The notes under the pieces are model-generated. The model saw nothing but the letters and a program-made list of their open reading frames with translations. It was not told the DNA's origin and did no database searches. Positions 34,939 to 47,340 of a stretch of 64,000 nt of DNA are shown one piece after another; positions within the stretch are counted from its first letter, which is position 1, and every line of letters begins with the position of its first letter. The position numbers were made by a program, and so were the translations under genes. This stretch comes from Malania oleifera. Its lineage: Eukaryota; Streptophyta; Magnoliopsida; Santalales; Ximeniaceae. The stretch covers positions 69,235,823 through 69,299,822 of the forward strand of contig NC_080419.1 of assembly GCF_029873635.1 (NCBI RefSeq). Reading direction: 5' to 3'.

Positions 34939-35394
34939 CATACTCCTTTTATTGCTCAAATTCTTTCAATCTTTTCAAAGAATACTACTCATACTCTCTT
35001 ACACTCTTTTGTTTTAAAATCATTTTGAAAAGAGCATTTTATTAATTCCTTTACTTCTTTCACTTGCAAGTTCTTTGCATTTGAAGGTTGTTGAATAAGG
35101 AACTTTTATTTTGGGCATTCGTTTTTTGTAAAGCTTTCTATTCTCACTTGTTTTTATTTGTTGAAAACCTTTTTGAGAATAAGCTTATTAGTTTCTCCAC
35201 ATATTTTCTTGGCAAATATTTTTGGAGAAATACTTTCTGATTTGGAAACCCTTTTTGCACATAGACTTCAAATGCTTGTATTTTGATTGTGCAAAATCAT
35301 TTGAAAAGCAAAAACCCTAGATTCTCCTACACTCCATTTGAAAAACATTTTTGGAGAAAAATAATTTATTAGGGTTAAATCTTTGAGTCATTAT

Positions 35395-35399
<5 letters not shown>

Positions 35400-35446
<47 letters not shown>
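35400..35446. repeat. (TA)n microsatellite
   Basis: About 23 uninterrupted TA units inside the Sirevirus D LTR. Confidence 0.95.
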
Positions 35447-35449
<3 letters not shown>

Positions 35450-36190
35450 CTTACTTAAAGATTGTAAAAGTTATTTTTGGGAAAATTTCATACTCACACT
35501 GAGCTTTACATTCATATCATCTGTGAGGGCATTGAGCTTATTGTTGTACACATCTGCTTAGTATAGAAGCATTCTTTGTTGTATGAAAAATATTTTATTT
35601 GATTATCTATTGAATTCTCGACGGGTTGTCAGAAGAGAGAGACTAGCCTTGTGATTAGTCCCGAATTGCTCAGACTCGGTTAGGAGAGCTCCAGTCAAAT
35701 CCAGTTAAGAGAACGAGGTGTACCATCTTGGTAAGATGTTGTAAAGGTTGGGGTCAACCCTGTTAATCTGACTTAGGGTATTTCCTTACCTAGTAAGGAG
35801 AGGGAGGTTGTAAACGGTGTCGCTCCACCCGCAAGTGAGCAAATTTAGTAAATGCTCTTACTTGTGAGCTTGAGGCGGGGATGTAGCCAGTATTGGCCAA
35901 ACCCCGATAACATATCGTGTGTGTACTTTATATATAAGCAATTTATTTTTCGCACCTATATATTATTGTTTAATGCTGTGATTATTTTACGTATGCACTT
36001 GAATGATTGTGAATTACTGAGAATAGCTTATTTGTTTTAATATTTGCTCAGCAATTTATCTGTTGAATTGGTATGTGTTTAGACAGACCCTACATTTGTG
36101 TAATATTGTTTGTGAAATTTGAATTGACTTAGGAGAAAACTTTTAAATATCCAATTCATCCCCCCTCTTGGGAATACACCAATTCCAACA

Positions 36191-36540
36191 CTAAGGCTAC
36201 CTGCTTAGCCCATGAGGCACGAAGACCTCCCAAGAGGAGGCCAGGTCGCCTAAAGACAACCTACGTATCCTAAAAGGCATAAAGGCCTCCCAAGAGGAGG
36301 CTAGGTCTATGTAAGGCAACCTACTCATCCCAAAGGGCACTAAGACCTCTTAAGAGGAGGCTAGGTCTACATAAGGCAACCTACTTAGCCTAGAAGATAG
36401 AAAGACCTCCCAAGAGGAGGCTAGGTTCGCCAAAGGCAACTTGCATGACCTAAAAGGCACCGAGATCTCCTTAGAGGAGACAAGTCTGCTAAAGACCACT
36501 TGCCAACTCCCAAGGAACATGGAGATTACCTAAAAAAGAA
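36191..36540. repeat. 60-bp tandem repeat, five to six units
   Basis: Units begin near 36193, 36256, 36317, 36376, 36437 and 36495 with GGCAACCTACTTAGCC-like words. Each carries a near-palindrome CCTCCCAAGAGGAGG and GGTC(T/C)(A/G)C. The first units are most alike and the last is degenerate. A CTATAAAATAGGAG TATA-like site follows at 36599-36612, so the array may be the U3 of another LTR whose remainder lies in the gap. Confidence 0.8.
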
Positions 36541-36683
36541 AAAGAAAGCGGTCAGAATAATCCAAGGCAACTTGGTGAGCCAATAAGGCTCAACACCTCT
36601 ATAAAATAGGAGAGCACACCAGCTAAGTGAGCCCTACAAAGAGTCAAAAGAAGAGAGCAAGTGGAAAATGACAAATAGTGAGA

Positions 36684-36783
36684 NNNNNNNNNNNNNNNNN
36701 NNNNNNNNNNNNNNNNNNNNNNNNNNNNNNNNNNNNNNNNNNNNNNNNNNNNNNNNNNNNNNNNNNNNNNNNNNNNNNNNNNN
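36684..36783. other. Assembly gap of 100 Ns
   Basis: Exactly 100 consecutive Ns, a conventional placeholder for a gap of unknown length. Reading frames that cross it are artefacts. Confidence 0.99.
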
Positions 36784-38212
36784 TCCATTCAAGCAATGTA
36801 ATAAGCGAGGTCGTGATGCTTTTTGTGACATAAGGGCCGAGATTCCAAGCACCCCTAAATACCATCCCAGAAATCCAAGCTTTTACTGTAGAGGGAGCCG
36901 ACTATGACGAAAAGGAAGATCCGTATGATGCAAAATGAAACCTTTGGGTGGCGGATTCTGTCAACCTATCGTGCGAATTGAGGATGAGATGGACATGTAC
37001 ACCCTCAATCTCGCTATTTGGCGGATAGAGAGTATTTGGTTGAAGAATCATGTCGATTCCTAGTCGCCAAGCCGCCGGCCTTGAAGATGACAACATTTGC
37101 GAAATGTCCTCGCAAACCTCTTAGCATTTTGCACAAAGCTAGAACACTGCTCTTCAAAATGAATTTCCTACAAGTCGGTTATACCATTTGGTTTATTCGC
37201 TAGGTGCTCCACTACACCTATGTATACTCCTTTTATTTTTCTTTTCTTTTAAAAAATTTAAATTGTTAGACATAAACTACCTAAAAATGGAACCCAGTAA
37301 GGATAAAAATGAACCTTTCATTAGAAGTCTTCAATTTTTTTTTTTTTTTATAATTGGTATCTCATTTCATGTCTAATTTATTCTATAATTTGGATTTGTA
37401 TTGGATTTTGATAAAATATAATATAAAATTATATTGAAAATTTATCCAAATCTACTTAAATTCAAATTCAATGTCCGAAATTCATGCTCCCGAATGCATT
37501 AACATATTCTGCTAGTGCAACATGATATTAAAATCTATAACACTTTACTTTTATTCATTAATCTTTCATATAACTAGCCATAAACATACACACTATGCGC
37601 ATGCTCTGCAACTTTTTTAGAGGTTTTTATTTATATGATGATATTCATAAGCTTCAAACTCTTCGTATGAAATTGGATGGTAATGGTAATATATGATTAT
37701 TGTGATTAATGGACATATAATTTGTCATGTAATCTAAAATATTTACATATAGAAACAATCATCAAAAAATTGATACGTCTACTATTAAGTATGCTAAGTG
37801 GTAATAGTTAAAAGATATTAAATATTTAAATATCATACAATCGAATAAAATTTCAAGACTTGGTTTCAACAATTATACAACATAAATATGAACAAATTTC
37901 TTTCCTATTAATCTTTGTAATGTTCCTATTAAAAAATATATACAAAAAATTATTATTAAAATGTGAATATAAATTTGTATTGTGTAATGTAGTGAAGAAA
38001 ATAATACCTTGTGATCATATTGTGTCATTCATTAATCACTTTAGTTCACCCTTGTTTATGATTTGAAGAACTCTATCATAAGAAGACATAGAAAATTATT
38101 TACAATTTAAGAGATGTAGTTAATTTAATTAGGCATATTGTCATACTATTGAAACATACCTATGATGTCAATATCTCAATTTAAGAATGTTTTGTTAGTA
38201 CCATCGCGTTCA
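36784..38212. other. Intergenic stretch, no gene seen
   Basis: 36784-37200 is less AT-rich than its surroundings and contains a 61-codon frame (37018-37203), but I recognise no domain. From 37240 the sequence is AT-rich with only short frames. Nothing here could be assigned. Confidence 0.5.
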
Positions 38213-38464
38213 TCAACAAAAAAAAAAAATATCTGATTTTTTATGTTGTCCAACTCTCATTATTGTGTCATAAGCAATTTTTTGATCATTATTCAGCAAT
38301 GAAACTACCATTAGGTCTTCATATATCATTGGAATCAAAAGTTCATCTTGTATGATTCTTGGTATATCTACATTTTTATTATAAAAATACACCAATATTG
38401 GTAGATCATAATCAACCACCCGCTTACCATACTGTAATAACAAAATATTTAGGTCATCTAAAAG
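38213..38464 (-). pseudogene. Pif1/Helitron-type helicase fragment
   Basis: The minus strand from 38464 reads LLDDLNILLLQYGKRVVDYD, IIQDELLIPM and SLLNNDQKIAYDTIM, ending HKKSDIFF. This matches the segment just before the Walker A motif of plant Pif1-like helicases, including those of Helitrons (N..Q..AYD.I and IFF.DGPGGTGKT). It stops before Walker A, where a run of As starts (38219), and its other end is cut by an LTR at 38465. No Rep domain or Helitron end is visible, so host Pif1 relic and Helitron relic cannot be told apart. Confidence 0.6.
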
Positions 38465-38489
38465 TGAAGAGACCCAGAGAGAGGGGGGG

Positions 38490-38527
<38 letters not shown>

Positions 38528-40158
38528 CGGCGACGGTTTTCTGAAATGAAGAGAAAATCGGCGATGGTTTTGTGCAATTACTGCATATCAGTAACGGGTT
38601 AAACGGTAAAAATAGGGCCGATTAAAGAGAAAACCAGTGATGGTTTTTTGGAGGGCTGAGAAAACCGGTGACAATTTTCTCTACAGAGGTGATATAAAGA
38701 AAAGATCCTACGACTGTTTCAAATGAAATAAAAAATTCTCCTTCCTTCTTTTTTCGAAAACCTACGTTTCCGCTCTTTATTTTCTTTGATTCCCATTTCC
38801 TTAAGGCTTATTTTGACGATCCGGAACCACTACAAGGTTTGGAGGATCATTCTCATTAAAGCTATTGGAGTAGATCATTGATTTGGGGTTTTGAGGCAGT
38901 ATCCCAAAATCAGGGTAAGTGAGATATTTTAAAGTTTTATTGTTAGATTGAAGTATATGGAACCTAGGAAATGTTAAATGAGTGTTGTTTTGAGATTTGA
39001 GTTGATAAATTAGGGCTTTTGAATCAGGGCTCGGGTGAGCGCCGCAAGTATCGTTTCGGGTTTCTTGCTGGCGTAGTTAAGGAAATCAGGTAAGGGGAAT
39101 ATATTAAATTAGGATTTTTGAGGAAATAACTTGAAAAAAATGGAAACTTTATGTATATGTGTATATGATTTTCAACTGGGTTCTGAAAAGCCAACCGTTT
39201 AAATTGTAAATTTTTGAGTCTGGGGTTGTGCCACTAGATATTATTTGCGAAAATGCAAAGTTAAAATAACAGATTTTCTATATAATTATGTAAGAAATTA
39301 AATGCTTATTTTCAGTATATTATTACAATGTATGGTTTGAGAACTCCGGTGGACCAAAAAAGGGCACAGTATTTGTTGCGGATATGTATGGTAATGCTAG
39401 TGCACCCACACGTCTTAGATAGAGTGTGGAGACGGGATGTTCGATTGTGCTAGGAAGGGTAGCGTCCCCCCTGGAGTCTAGACCAATATGGGAACAACTA
39501 ATTGGACCTACAAACTGTAGAATGTGGTTGATTTAACTCTGGTGGGCCAACTTGGATTAAGTCTAGCCTTCGGGCTGCACAACCCACCATGGGGCGGAAG
39601 CATGACTATGATTTTTCACCAGTATAAAGGGTTATAAACACATAATTGTAAGTTTAACCATGGATAAAATGAGAACAACAGATATGGAAATAGAAGGTAT
39701 GTGAACAATAGATATAAGAATAACAGACGATAATGATATGAAAGTAGAATATGTGAAAGCAAACATGAATACAGAAATGAGAAATATAGAATGTAATGAA
39801 TGACACGGAGATAACAGCATAAAGAGTAATGTAATAAAGTATTATCAGAGCAGAGGGGTGCTACTTGTATGGCGGGTAATCACCCATTTCCTTAGGAATT
39901 CTTATTGGTAAAAATACCTTGCATGTGTTTGAGAAGGAACAGAGAATGATTTTATAATTGTGGTTTCATTTGAAAATAATGAATATACATATATGTTGTA
40001 CTTAAACCTCATGATTGTCACACGCTGATTTATTGTATTCCATCCTTTCTGAGATACGTCTCACCTGATATAAATTTTATCTTTTCAGGACCTTCGCGTG
40101 ATCGAGCTTAGTGAGCTCGAGGCGGGTATAGAATTTTTGATGGAGAGAAAGGTATAAA
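38465..40158 (+). mobile_element. Gypsy-type LTR L5, 3' end cut
   Basis: Starts TGAAGAGACCC, like the solo LTR L8 (TGTAGAGACCC). It runs through a G run and (GA)n (38483-38524), then three CGGCGACGGTTTT-type palindromes (38526-38680), donor 1 at 38915-38916 (CAGG|GTAAGTG), acceptor 1 at 39026-39027, donor 2 at 39090-39091 (TCAG|GTAAGGG), the core CCTTCGGGCTGCACAACCC (about 39565) and acceptor 2 at 40087-40088 (CTTTTCAG). It is cut by L6 at 40159 before its terminal TACA. Confidence 0.75.
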
Positions 40159-42367
40159 TGTAATGACCCAAAAATTCATTTAATTTTTTTAATATGCCCT
40201 ATCATATATATATATATCAGATACCTTTGATCAATCCTACTAGATACACCTATGCAACGGAAAATATAAAATTGTATAACAATAATTACAATGCCAGAAT
40301 TTTGTATTTTTCCTAATTTATATATATATATACATAAATACACAACCCCCAACAACGACTACCAAAACTCTTGAAATCTAATCTACCCAAAAATGCATCT
40401 CCTTGAAAACACTTACCTTATAGATAGGGCAGTGCAAACGACCTCTCAGTAAGATAAAATATGCTATTACCAGTGTGAGGCAACTAAGTTTACATGAATA
40501 ATATAATGATAAGTAATTGAAACTGGGGTAACATGTAAAATAAAATACTGTGTAACTCACACCTATGTGGATTAAAATACAGCTGTTACTGAACTTACTG
40601 TTTAATTATACTTATATAATTTATAGGTACTTATATAATTTATAGGTCAATTTGCGGATTTATATATATATAACTGTAAAAACTTCCCTGAATGGCTGTA
40701 TACCATGATTTAACCCCTCATGACAAGGTTGTACGGCCCCGTAGGCAGGACTTAACACTAGATGGCCTACTAGGATAAGTCAATTGAATCTCTATCATCA
40801 GATCGAATGCCTCAACCTAGATTACTAAGGAGCCTGCAATCCCTCCAAGGCATGGTAACCGATACCTCCTACGTCAAACCGGCCGCCTCGACACAGAATA
40901 CTGGGCAGCCTGCATTCCCTCCCAAGGCATGGTTGACTACTCAAAAATCCACACACTATCTAAGATATGTGGTTGCACTCTTATCTGAATTAGCTACGGT
41001 ATCGTGCACTGAATACTGATCTGAATATGATCCATCAAGGTCTAATGCTGTATAATACTAATATATATAATTATCTTACTATTTTACCATGATTCTGATA
41101 CAACTAAAATAACCATAACATTGTATAAACTGATCTGAATAAACTGTAATAACTAAATATCTAAGATATCTGAATAATTGAATTATCTGAATGAATGAAA
41201 TATCTGATTAACTGAAACAACTGGATGTTATGGTTCTGAAATCTGTATGTCATGGTATTCTGAAAATGCTGTAAAATATAGGTTTTAGTACTTATACTAT
41301 AAATTATGGTATTTTGAAAACTGTATAAACTCTGTACAGATCTAATATTAACTCATGCCACACGACTAAATAAATGAAAACCCCTATACTGAAATCTGTA
41401 TTTACTAATAATAAAAGTAATTTATAATCTGTAGAATTGTCCCTGAAACATATATATTTTACTGATAAAATTTCTAAAATTACTAGCATAACATATTTCC
41501 CTTACCTAACTAACTAGGAGATCTGACTTCAATTTTATTCCTACGTCCACAGCGCACCAAACACAAAATCCTAAAATATATATGTATATTTTCCTAATTT
41601 AGTCAACTTAAACTCATAATAATAACTATACTCATATTTTTCCCAGCCTCACATATCCATAAAATTTTAAACTATTAATTTATTTATCAACATTACCTGA
41701 GTTCATGGGAGAATACCTACTTGAATCCTCAACCCATGCCTGCGGTGTTTGGAAACCCAAACCCTGAAATTACAAAACCGTAGTTTAATCAACTCAAACA
41801 CCAATATATTTTAATCTAATACAAAATATGGATTCAGAAAAACCTAAGAACTATAAAAACCCTACTTACCTTGATTTTAGGATAGTGTCTAAACTTCTCA
41901 AACCAAAATTTCACTTTGACTAAGTTGTAGAGAATCTCTCCAAGATCATCGTGGTAGCTTCTGATCATCGAACCGGGGAGAAATGGGGCCAGAATTTTGG
42001 AGAGAAGGCAGAGAACCCGAATTTTGGAGAGAGAAAGGTGAGAGAAACTGATTTTCTCGCTAAAATTTATCTTTTTGTGTATTTATAGGTGGCTGGCCAC
42101 GTGGCTTCGTCGACAAGTCACGTCAACTCGTTGACAAACCAAAGAAGGTAGTTCGTTGACGAGGGTGAAAAGCTCGTCGACGAGCTGATGGGTCTAAATT
42201 ACCCCCTCTCGGTTTCTCTTCATCGGCGAGATACTGAAACTCATCCACGAACACTGCATGGGAGTTTGTCAACAAAACCAGAGCATTCGTCGACGAACCC
42301 TGCTTTGATTCTTTTAAATTTTTCCTTCTCTCTATTATTTAATTATTATAATTTTTGGCTCTTTACA
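40159..42367 (-). mobile_element. Gypsy 3' LTR L6, minus strand
   Basis: 2209 bp between TGTAATGACCC and GGCTCTTTACA on +. The polypurine tract (42368-42382) and gypsy pol follow on the right, so it is the 3' LTR of a minus-strand element. In sense: TCGTCGACGA-like palindromes (42103-42295), TATAAATA at 42080-42087, donor 1 at 41868-41869 (AAG|GTAAG), acceptor 1 at 41764-41765 (ATTTCAG), a possible donor 2 at 41695-41696 (CAG|GTAATG) and a second GTAAGGG at 41504-41505. Acceptor 2 is weak near 40392. The core GTACAACC is near 40730. Confidence 0.82.
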
Positions 42368-42382
42368 TTCTCCTTTCCTTAT
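42368..42382 (-). promoter_or_regulatory. Polypurine tract next to L6
   Basis: Minus strand ATAAGGAAAGGAGAA touches the LTR start TGTAAAGAGCC and is preceded by CGAGGACGAAATTT, as in the complete element. Confidence 0.85.
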
Positions 42383-42654
42383 AAAATTTCGTCCTCGAAA
42401 TTTATCATCTCTGCTACACACCATCCTCTTGAGGAAAAATTTGTTACTTATTTTATTAATTACCCTCACTTATGGCAGAAGAATATCATGGTTACACTTT
42501 AGGGTTCTGGGAGATTACATGAATATACATAAAAGAAAATTCTCCCAAAACCAAAAATGCTATCTATCCTATAATCTAATATACAATTCATACTTTAATT
42601 ACTCTACACTGAAATAAAAATACTAATTTTATTTGAATTATTACTCCTGACTAC

Positions 42655-43100
42655 TACTATTCCCCACCAAACAGATGTGGGTATTGTTGTCATATCTCCT
42701 CCTCTAGCTCTCACGAGGCCTCATCCACTGCATGATTCCTCCACAAGACTTTTACTAGTGGAATTTTCTTAGTGCGTAACTCATATTCATTTTAATCTAT
42801 AATCTGCACTAGCATTTCCTCATATGTTAAAGTATTTTTGAGCCCTATCTCCTCAAATTTGATTACGTGGGAGAATTCTACGTATTTCCTCAGCATGGAA
42901 ACTTGAAATACATCATATATCCTGGATAAAGCTAGTGGTAAAGTTAGCCTGTAGGCGACTAGAGTCACTCTCTTAAGTATCTCGAATGGGCCAATAAATC
43001 TCGGGCTCAACTTACCTTTCTTCCTAATTCTCCTAGCTCCTCTTAGTGGTGCTACTTTCAAAAACACCTGATCTTCCATATCAAACTCCAACTTCTAGAT
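42655..43100 (-). pseudogene. Gypsy integrase C-terminus and chromodomain relic
   Basis: Minus strand from 43091: [51 protein letters not shown], then the chromodomain IPLVKVLWRNHAVDEAS and QQYPHLFGGE. Stops break the chromodomain (one at the Trp of ASWEL, one before QQYPHLF). It is the same family as the complete gypsy element. Confidence 0.85.
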
Positions 43101-43104
43101 CTAC

Positions 43105-43610
43105 ACTGAACCTCTCCAGGTCCATCTGAATTGGATACGGAATCTCCACTGCTGACAATGTTGCCCCCACTGATTTTCGGCTCAGCACATCAGCCACCGC
43201 ATTTTCTTTCCTTGGATGGTAGCTAATAGTTCAATTATATTCTTTAATGAGCTCCAACCATCTTCTCTGCCTCATATTCATTTATTTTTAGGTGAAGAAA
43301 TACTTCAAACTTTTATGGTCAGTGAAGATCTCACATCTTCCCCCATAAAGATAATGCCTCCAGATTTTTAGAGCATACACTACTACAGCTAACTCTAGAT
43401 CATGCACAGGGTAGTTCTTCAAAACACTGTATATAACAAATCCATCCTCTCCTGATGGAATAGATAGTATCGGTGCTGTGACCAGCCGCTGCTTCAACTC
43501 CTGGAAGCTCTACTCACAATCATCGGTCCATTCAAATCTTACATCCTTCCTCGTGAGTCGTGTTAGTGGACCTGATAATCTAGAAAAGCCATCTACAAAA
43601 TGCAAGTACT
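43105..43610 (-). pseudogene. Gypsy RNase H relic joined to integrase tail by deletion
   Basis: Minus strand gives [20 protein letters not shown], then a gap where the DASL..GLG stretch should be, then [19 protein letters not shown] text, [34 protein letters not shown] and ENAVADVLSRKS. The usual 350-codon integrase core is missing between 43105 and the GPY/F module at 43091: an internal deletion. The left side ends near 43610 at another LTR. Confidence 0.82.
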
Positions 43611-44545
43611 ATAACAACCTTCTTAATTTACTACATAATCAACCCTATTAAATACCCTGATACCACTAACTTATAACATAATAGGGTCAACCTGAACCCG
43701 TTGGTAACGGGGACACACCTGTTGTACACAGCGGACACCTAAGCAATAGTAAATATAAATTCCATCGACCCAACCATAAAATACAATACCAGAGTTACTT
43801 ACATTCCACCATAATCCTGTAGATGTATATATACAATCCTAAAAAATACCAAAAGATAAAACTAGAATCTTACATCAAAAACCTACTGACCCTAGTCCAA
43901 AAAATCACCCTTATAGGGGGGGGGGGTAGTAAAAACTGCCTTTAATAGCGCGGAGCTCGGTCCGTCTATCTATCTGGGTTTCCTGAAATAATTTTAAGTT
44001 GGGGTGAGACACCTTTCAGTAAGGGAAATAAACTGAATACAGTTGTGTGGCAACATGAGTGTTTGCGCGCTATAATAAATATACAATACATATTACTTGC
44101 CTGAAAATACTGATAATATCATAACTGAATAATCATACATTTTCATAGTTATACTGAATTATATTGTATCTTAGTATTCATAAAATCATTTGCCATAAAT
44201 AGTAGTACTGAAATATACCCAGGATGAATAGTTAGCGGGTGTCATGTATTACCTCTCATGACGGGTTGTGCAACCCGAAGGCGGGACCCGACAATGGTTG
44301 GCCGACCATTGTCGAGTCAAAAATGTTTGTAAGTACGATGGACACGCCACACCCTGGTCCGAACTTCCAGGTGGACGTCTACAACTCTACAATGAAAGCC
44401 ACATCAACTATCCATCTCCCACCCCCTCTACTGGCAGAGGTAGTTAGCATAAGTCTGAACTGAACTATATAACTACGATACCGTGCTCCTAAAAACTTAT
44501 CTGAACTATCATCCGGGTTCTGATAACATATAGTACATAATTATT
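43611..44545 (-). mobile_element. Truncated gypsy LTR L7
   Basis: Starts on + with TATAACAACCTTC (TG mutated). A PBS-like TGGTATCAGGGT is at 43654-43665 (-), acceptor 2 (TTATTTCAG) at 43983-43984, the TTACTGAAAGG block near 44015, and the core CCTTCGGGTTGCACAACCC near 44260. The U3 half is missing and sequence like the other LTRs fades near 44545. Confidence 0.6.
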
Positions 44546-45660
44546 GTCTTGTTCTTTTTACTATCTTTTATTATTAGTTTCTGCATTGCTTTAGTTTTTT
44601 AATATATTCAATAGCATTAGTTGTAGTATTGGTGTTTGGCACAAGTGGGGTGCCCAACACAACAGTATGCCCATAATCATTCCATCTTATTTTCTTTTTC
44701 CTTTTTTTCTATTTTACTATATTTTCCCTTTTTCTTTTTGAAGGGATCTTGGTTCCCTTTTTCACCTAGGCTTTCTTTGTTTTCTTCCTTGAGATTCTCC
44801 TAGGGGTTCATGTTAATATTTTTTCAATGGCCCTGATGTGAGGGGTTATCCTCTGATAATGTGTTTAAGAAATAATTTTCTATAGGTCAACGGGGCTAGC
44901 AAGGGAATTTTCATTTGATTTTTTTTTCTTTTGGGTAGTAAAAAGATGGTCTGTCATCCATTTGGAAGTAAGAATGCACCATACCCAACTTTACTATTGA
45001 AGTAGACCTTTACTAGACACCATTTGTTTTCCCTCAACATTCTTAATATTTTTAGAGGTAGGTCCACTTCTTCTTTTTAATGATTCTACCTTATTAATTG
45101 GATTCTCCAAGCCATTTATTAATTCCAAGTCTTTCATACTAGTAAAATCATTTCATTTATCCCTTTACGAAACACAAACAAAACAAGATAAGACTTGACG
45201 GAAGTGACAGGTAAAGGATGATGTAATGAGATGAGACAAATGAACTGAAATGCATTTTATATCATTCAAATTCAAAATGATCTAAATAGGAGGATTTTAT
45301 GGGGCACCACTCTTTTATGAAAAAAACAATAATGAGGAAATTTATAAACATTTCAGGATTACATTGATCTTGCCACCCCTAGATGCTTAAGTACATGCTA
45401 ATTATTCAATTCAATATTTGCCAAAGTAGGGTAAACCCAATTTTCCACCATCAAGTTAATCCACCACTGAAATTGACAGCTGGTTGATCTTTTGACCTAG
45501 CAAGGAACTCTACTAGCCGAGCATTCATTAGGTTCTTTAAAAAAATTTAGAATGTACTACATTCCTGCACTAAAAAGTCAAGTCATTCTTCGAAACACCA
45601 TCAATGCGATCTTGTATTTGTAGAGTGCCCCTTCTTTCAACATTCCCTCTTGGTGTAATT
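44546..45660 (-). pseudogene. Decayed downstream part of Tat-type element
   Basis: Lies where protease and pol of the minus-strand Tat element should be. Only scattered short stretches can be read on the minus strand, all with stops; I could not place a catalytic motif. Included because it is contiguous with the gag relic. Confidence 0.3.
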
Positions 45661-47340
45661 CTCTAAAGACCTCATCCAATGGGGTTCAGACTTGACCTAT
45701 CCTTTCTCTCATATCTTCACTGTTTTTTCTTTCTATAACATTCATTAACACCCTTCCATGGTTAGGTAATGGATTACCATGCACGTTTGGCTCCTTTTCG
45801 TCATAAAAATCCAACCACTTCACATCCCTCAAAGCTTGCATTTTGTATTTAAAGGTCCAACACTTTTCAATCAAATGGCTTGATGCCCCAACATGATATT
45901 CATATTAGGCATTAAGGTCGTACCCTTTTTAGTAAGGAGGTTGAAATGGTGCTCCTAGTATTGGGGCAACTAGCTGACTTTTAATTAGTTGCGGGAACAA
46001 TTTCACGTAAGTCATTGGGATGAGATGAATTTCCCTTCTTCTTCTCTCCTTTGGAGGTCTTCTTTCTGAGGCCTAAACGTTCTGCTATCTGAGAGTTAAC
46101 AACGAACCCAAAGAAATCATCTGCGATTGCACATTCTGCTGAACTACACTATTTACTATGGGGTTAAAAACTATGTTATCATTTGTCCATCTAGCACTAT
46201 TTTCTCTGTAAGGGTGATTTGTATTTATTGTACTTCTCTATCCTTCTTTTTTCCCATTCTTTTCTTTTTAACCCTCTACTTAGTACCAGAGTTGCCCATC
46301 CTTCCCTTATTGAATGTTCCTTCGATTCTTGCCCTAGTAGTTACCAAGTCTGAAAAACTTTGGGGAGTACTTTCAATGAGATAACTAAAGCATGGATCCT
46401 TGAGAATGTTGACAAATAAAGAGATTTCCTCTTTATTCTCAAGCGGAGGATGTACTTGTGCTGCTGCTTCCCTCTATCGATAGACATACTCTTTAAAAGA
46501 ATCATTTGTTTTCTTCTCCATGTCTTGTAAATTAGCTTGTCTGAAACCATTTTAATTACATGTGTAGACTGAACAATAAAGGCAAGAGCCAAATATTTCC
46601 ACTTGTGAATCCTTGTACGATCTAGCTAGATTCACCATCTTACGACTGCTCCAGTCAAGCTATTCGAGAAACAGTGGATAAACAAATTATCATCATTTGA
46701 ATATGCGACTATTTTTTGGGCAATACATCTTCAAATGGGTAATTAGATTCCTAGACATATTGAACTTTTTGAAATCTAGGACTTTAAATTTGAGTGGTAG
46801 AACAACATTAGGCACCAAGCACAAATCAAATGCATCTACTGATCTAAAATACATTTGTACCTTCCACAACTTACAAACGTTCTATTAACACCTCATATTT
46901 ACAATTCACCTCAAAGCTGCAAGCATGTTCTCCAGCAGTTTCTCTAGCTATCCCCCTTTCTTCACTGTCAGGAATTATGATTGGTGGTGATTGAGTATTT
47001 TCATTTCCAGTTTGTCTAAAACCTAGAGTTGCATGCAACCTTGAAACTGCCATTACAAATGGGTGTGAACTTGGGCCCTGACCCATCCTCACATTCATTG
47101 GCTGCGAGAGAGGGTGTCTATTGATCGGTGTGAACTCCAAAGAAAATAAAGGATCATCCTACTTAGCTACTGGTTCTGGTGGCTATATAACTTTCCCTTT
47201 ATTCATGATAGTGAGCATTTCCATTAATTTGTTCACCTAATCTTTTATCTCTTGGACATCTTAACCGACTTCCTTATAGCTTTGCCCAGGTCCTAACATT
47301 CGAATTTTTAGATGTTCCCCCATAATTTAGACTCTTTGAG
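45661..47340 (-). pseudogene. Tat-type Ty3/gypsy gag relic
   Basis: Minus-strand reading starts MGEHLKIRMLGPGQSYKEV near 47320, continues LCLVPNVVLPLKFKVLDFKK (about 46830), then DMEKKTNDSFKEYVY, REAAAQVHPPLENKEEISLF, FSDLVTTRARIEGTFNKGRM, and ends with EKCWTFKYKMQALRDVKWLD and NPLPNHGRVLMNVIE (45740-45870). This order is that of Gag in plant Tat/Retand elements. Many stops and frameshifts show old age. Confidence 0.8.

Larger units (their letters stand above)
32528..36190 (+). mobile_element. Sirevirus D LTR, split by solo gypsy LTR
   Basis: Possible start TGTTGACCCGAG at 32528 (as in Sirevirus A), end ACACCAATTCCAACA at 36190. Removing L4 and one duplication leaves about 1.6 kb. GGTCGACCGA boxes (32617-32695) lie upstream of a TATATATACGC region (32819-32830). 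The Sirevirus block GAGGCGGGGATGTAGCC...GGCCAAACCCCG is at 35872-35907. A (TA)n run is at 35400-35446. The CCCCTCTTGGGAATACACC tail is shared with B and C. No matching internal region or target duplication was found, so it may be solo or truncated. Confidence 0.68.

Noticed and set aside
36191..36540. CRISPR-like regular repeats
   Set aside because: Units are contiguous 60-bp tandem copies without unique spacers, in plant DNA.
36552..36907. Frames running across the N gap
   Set aside because: They exist only because Ns were translated as X.
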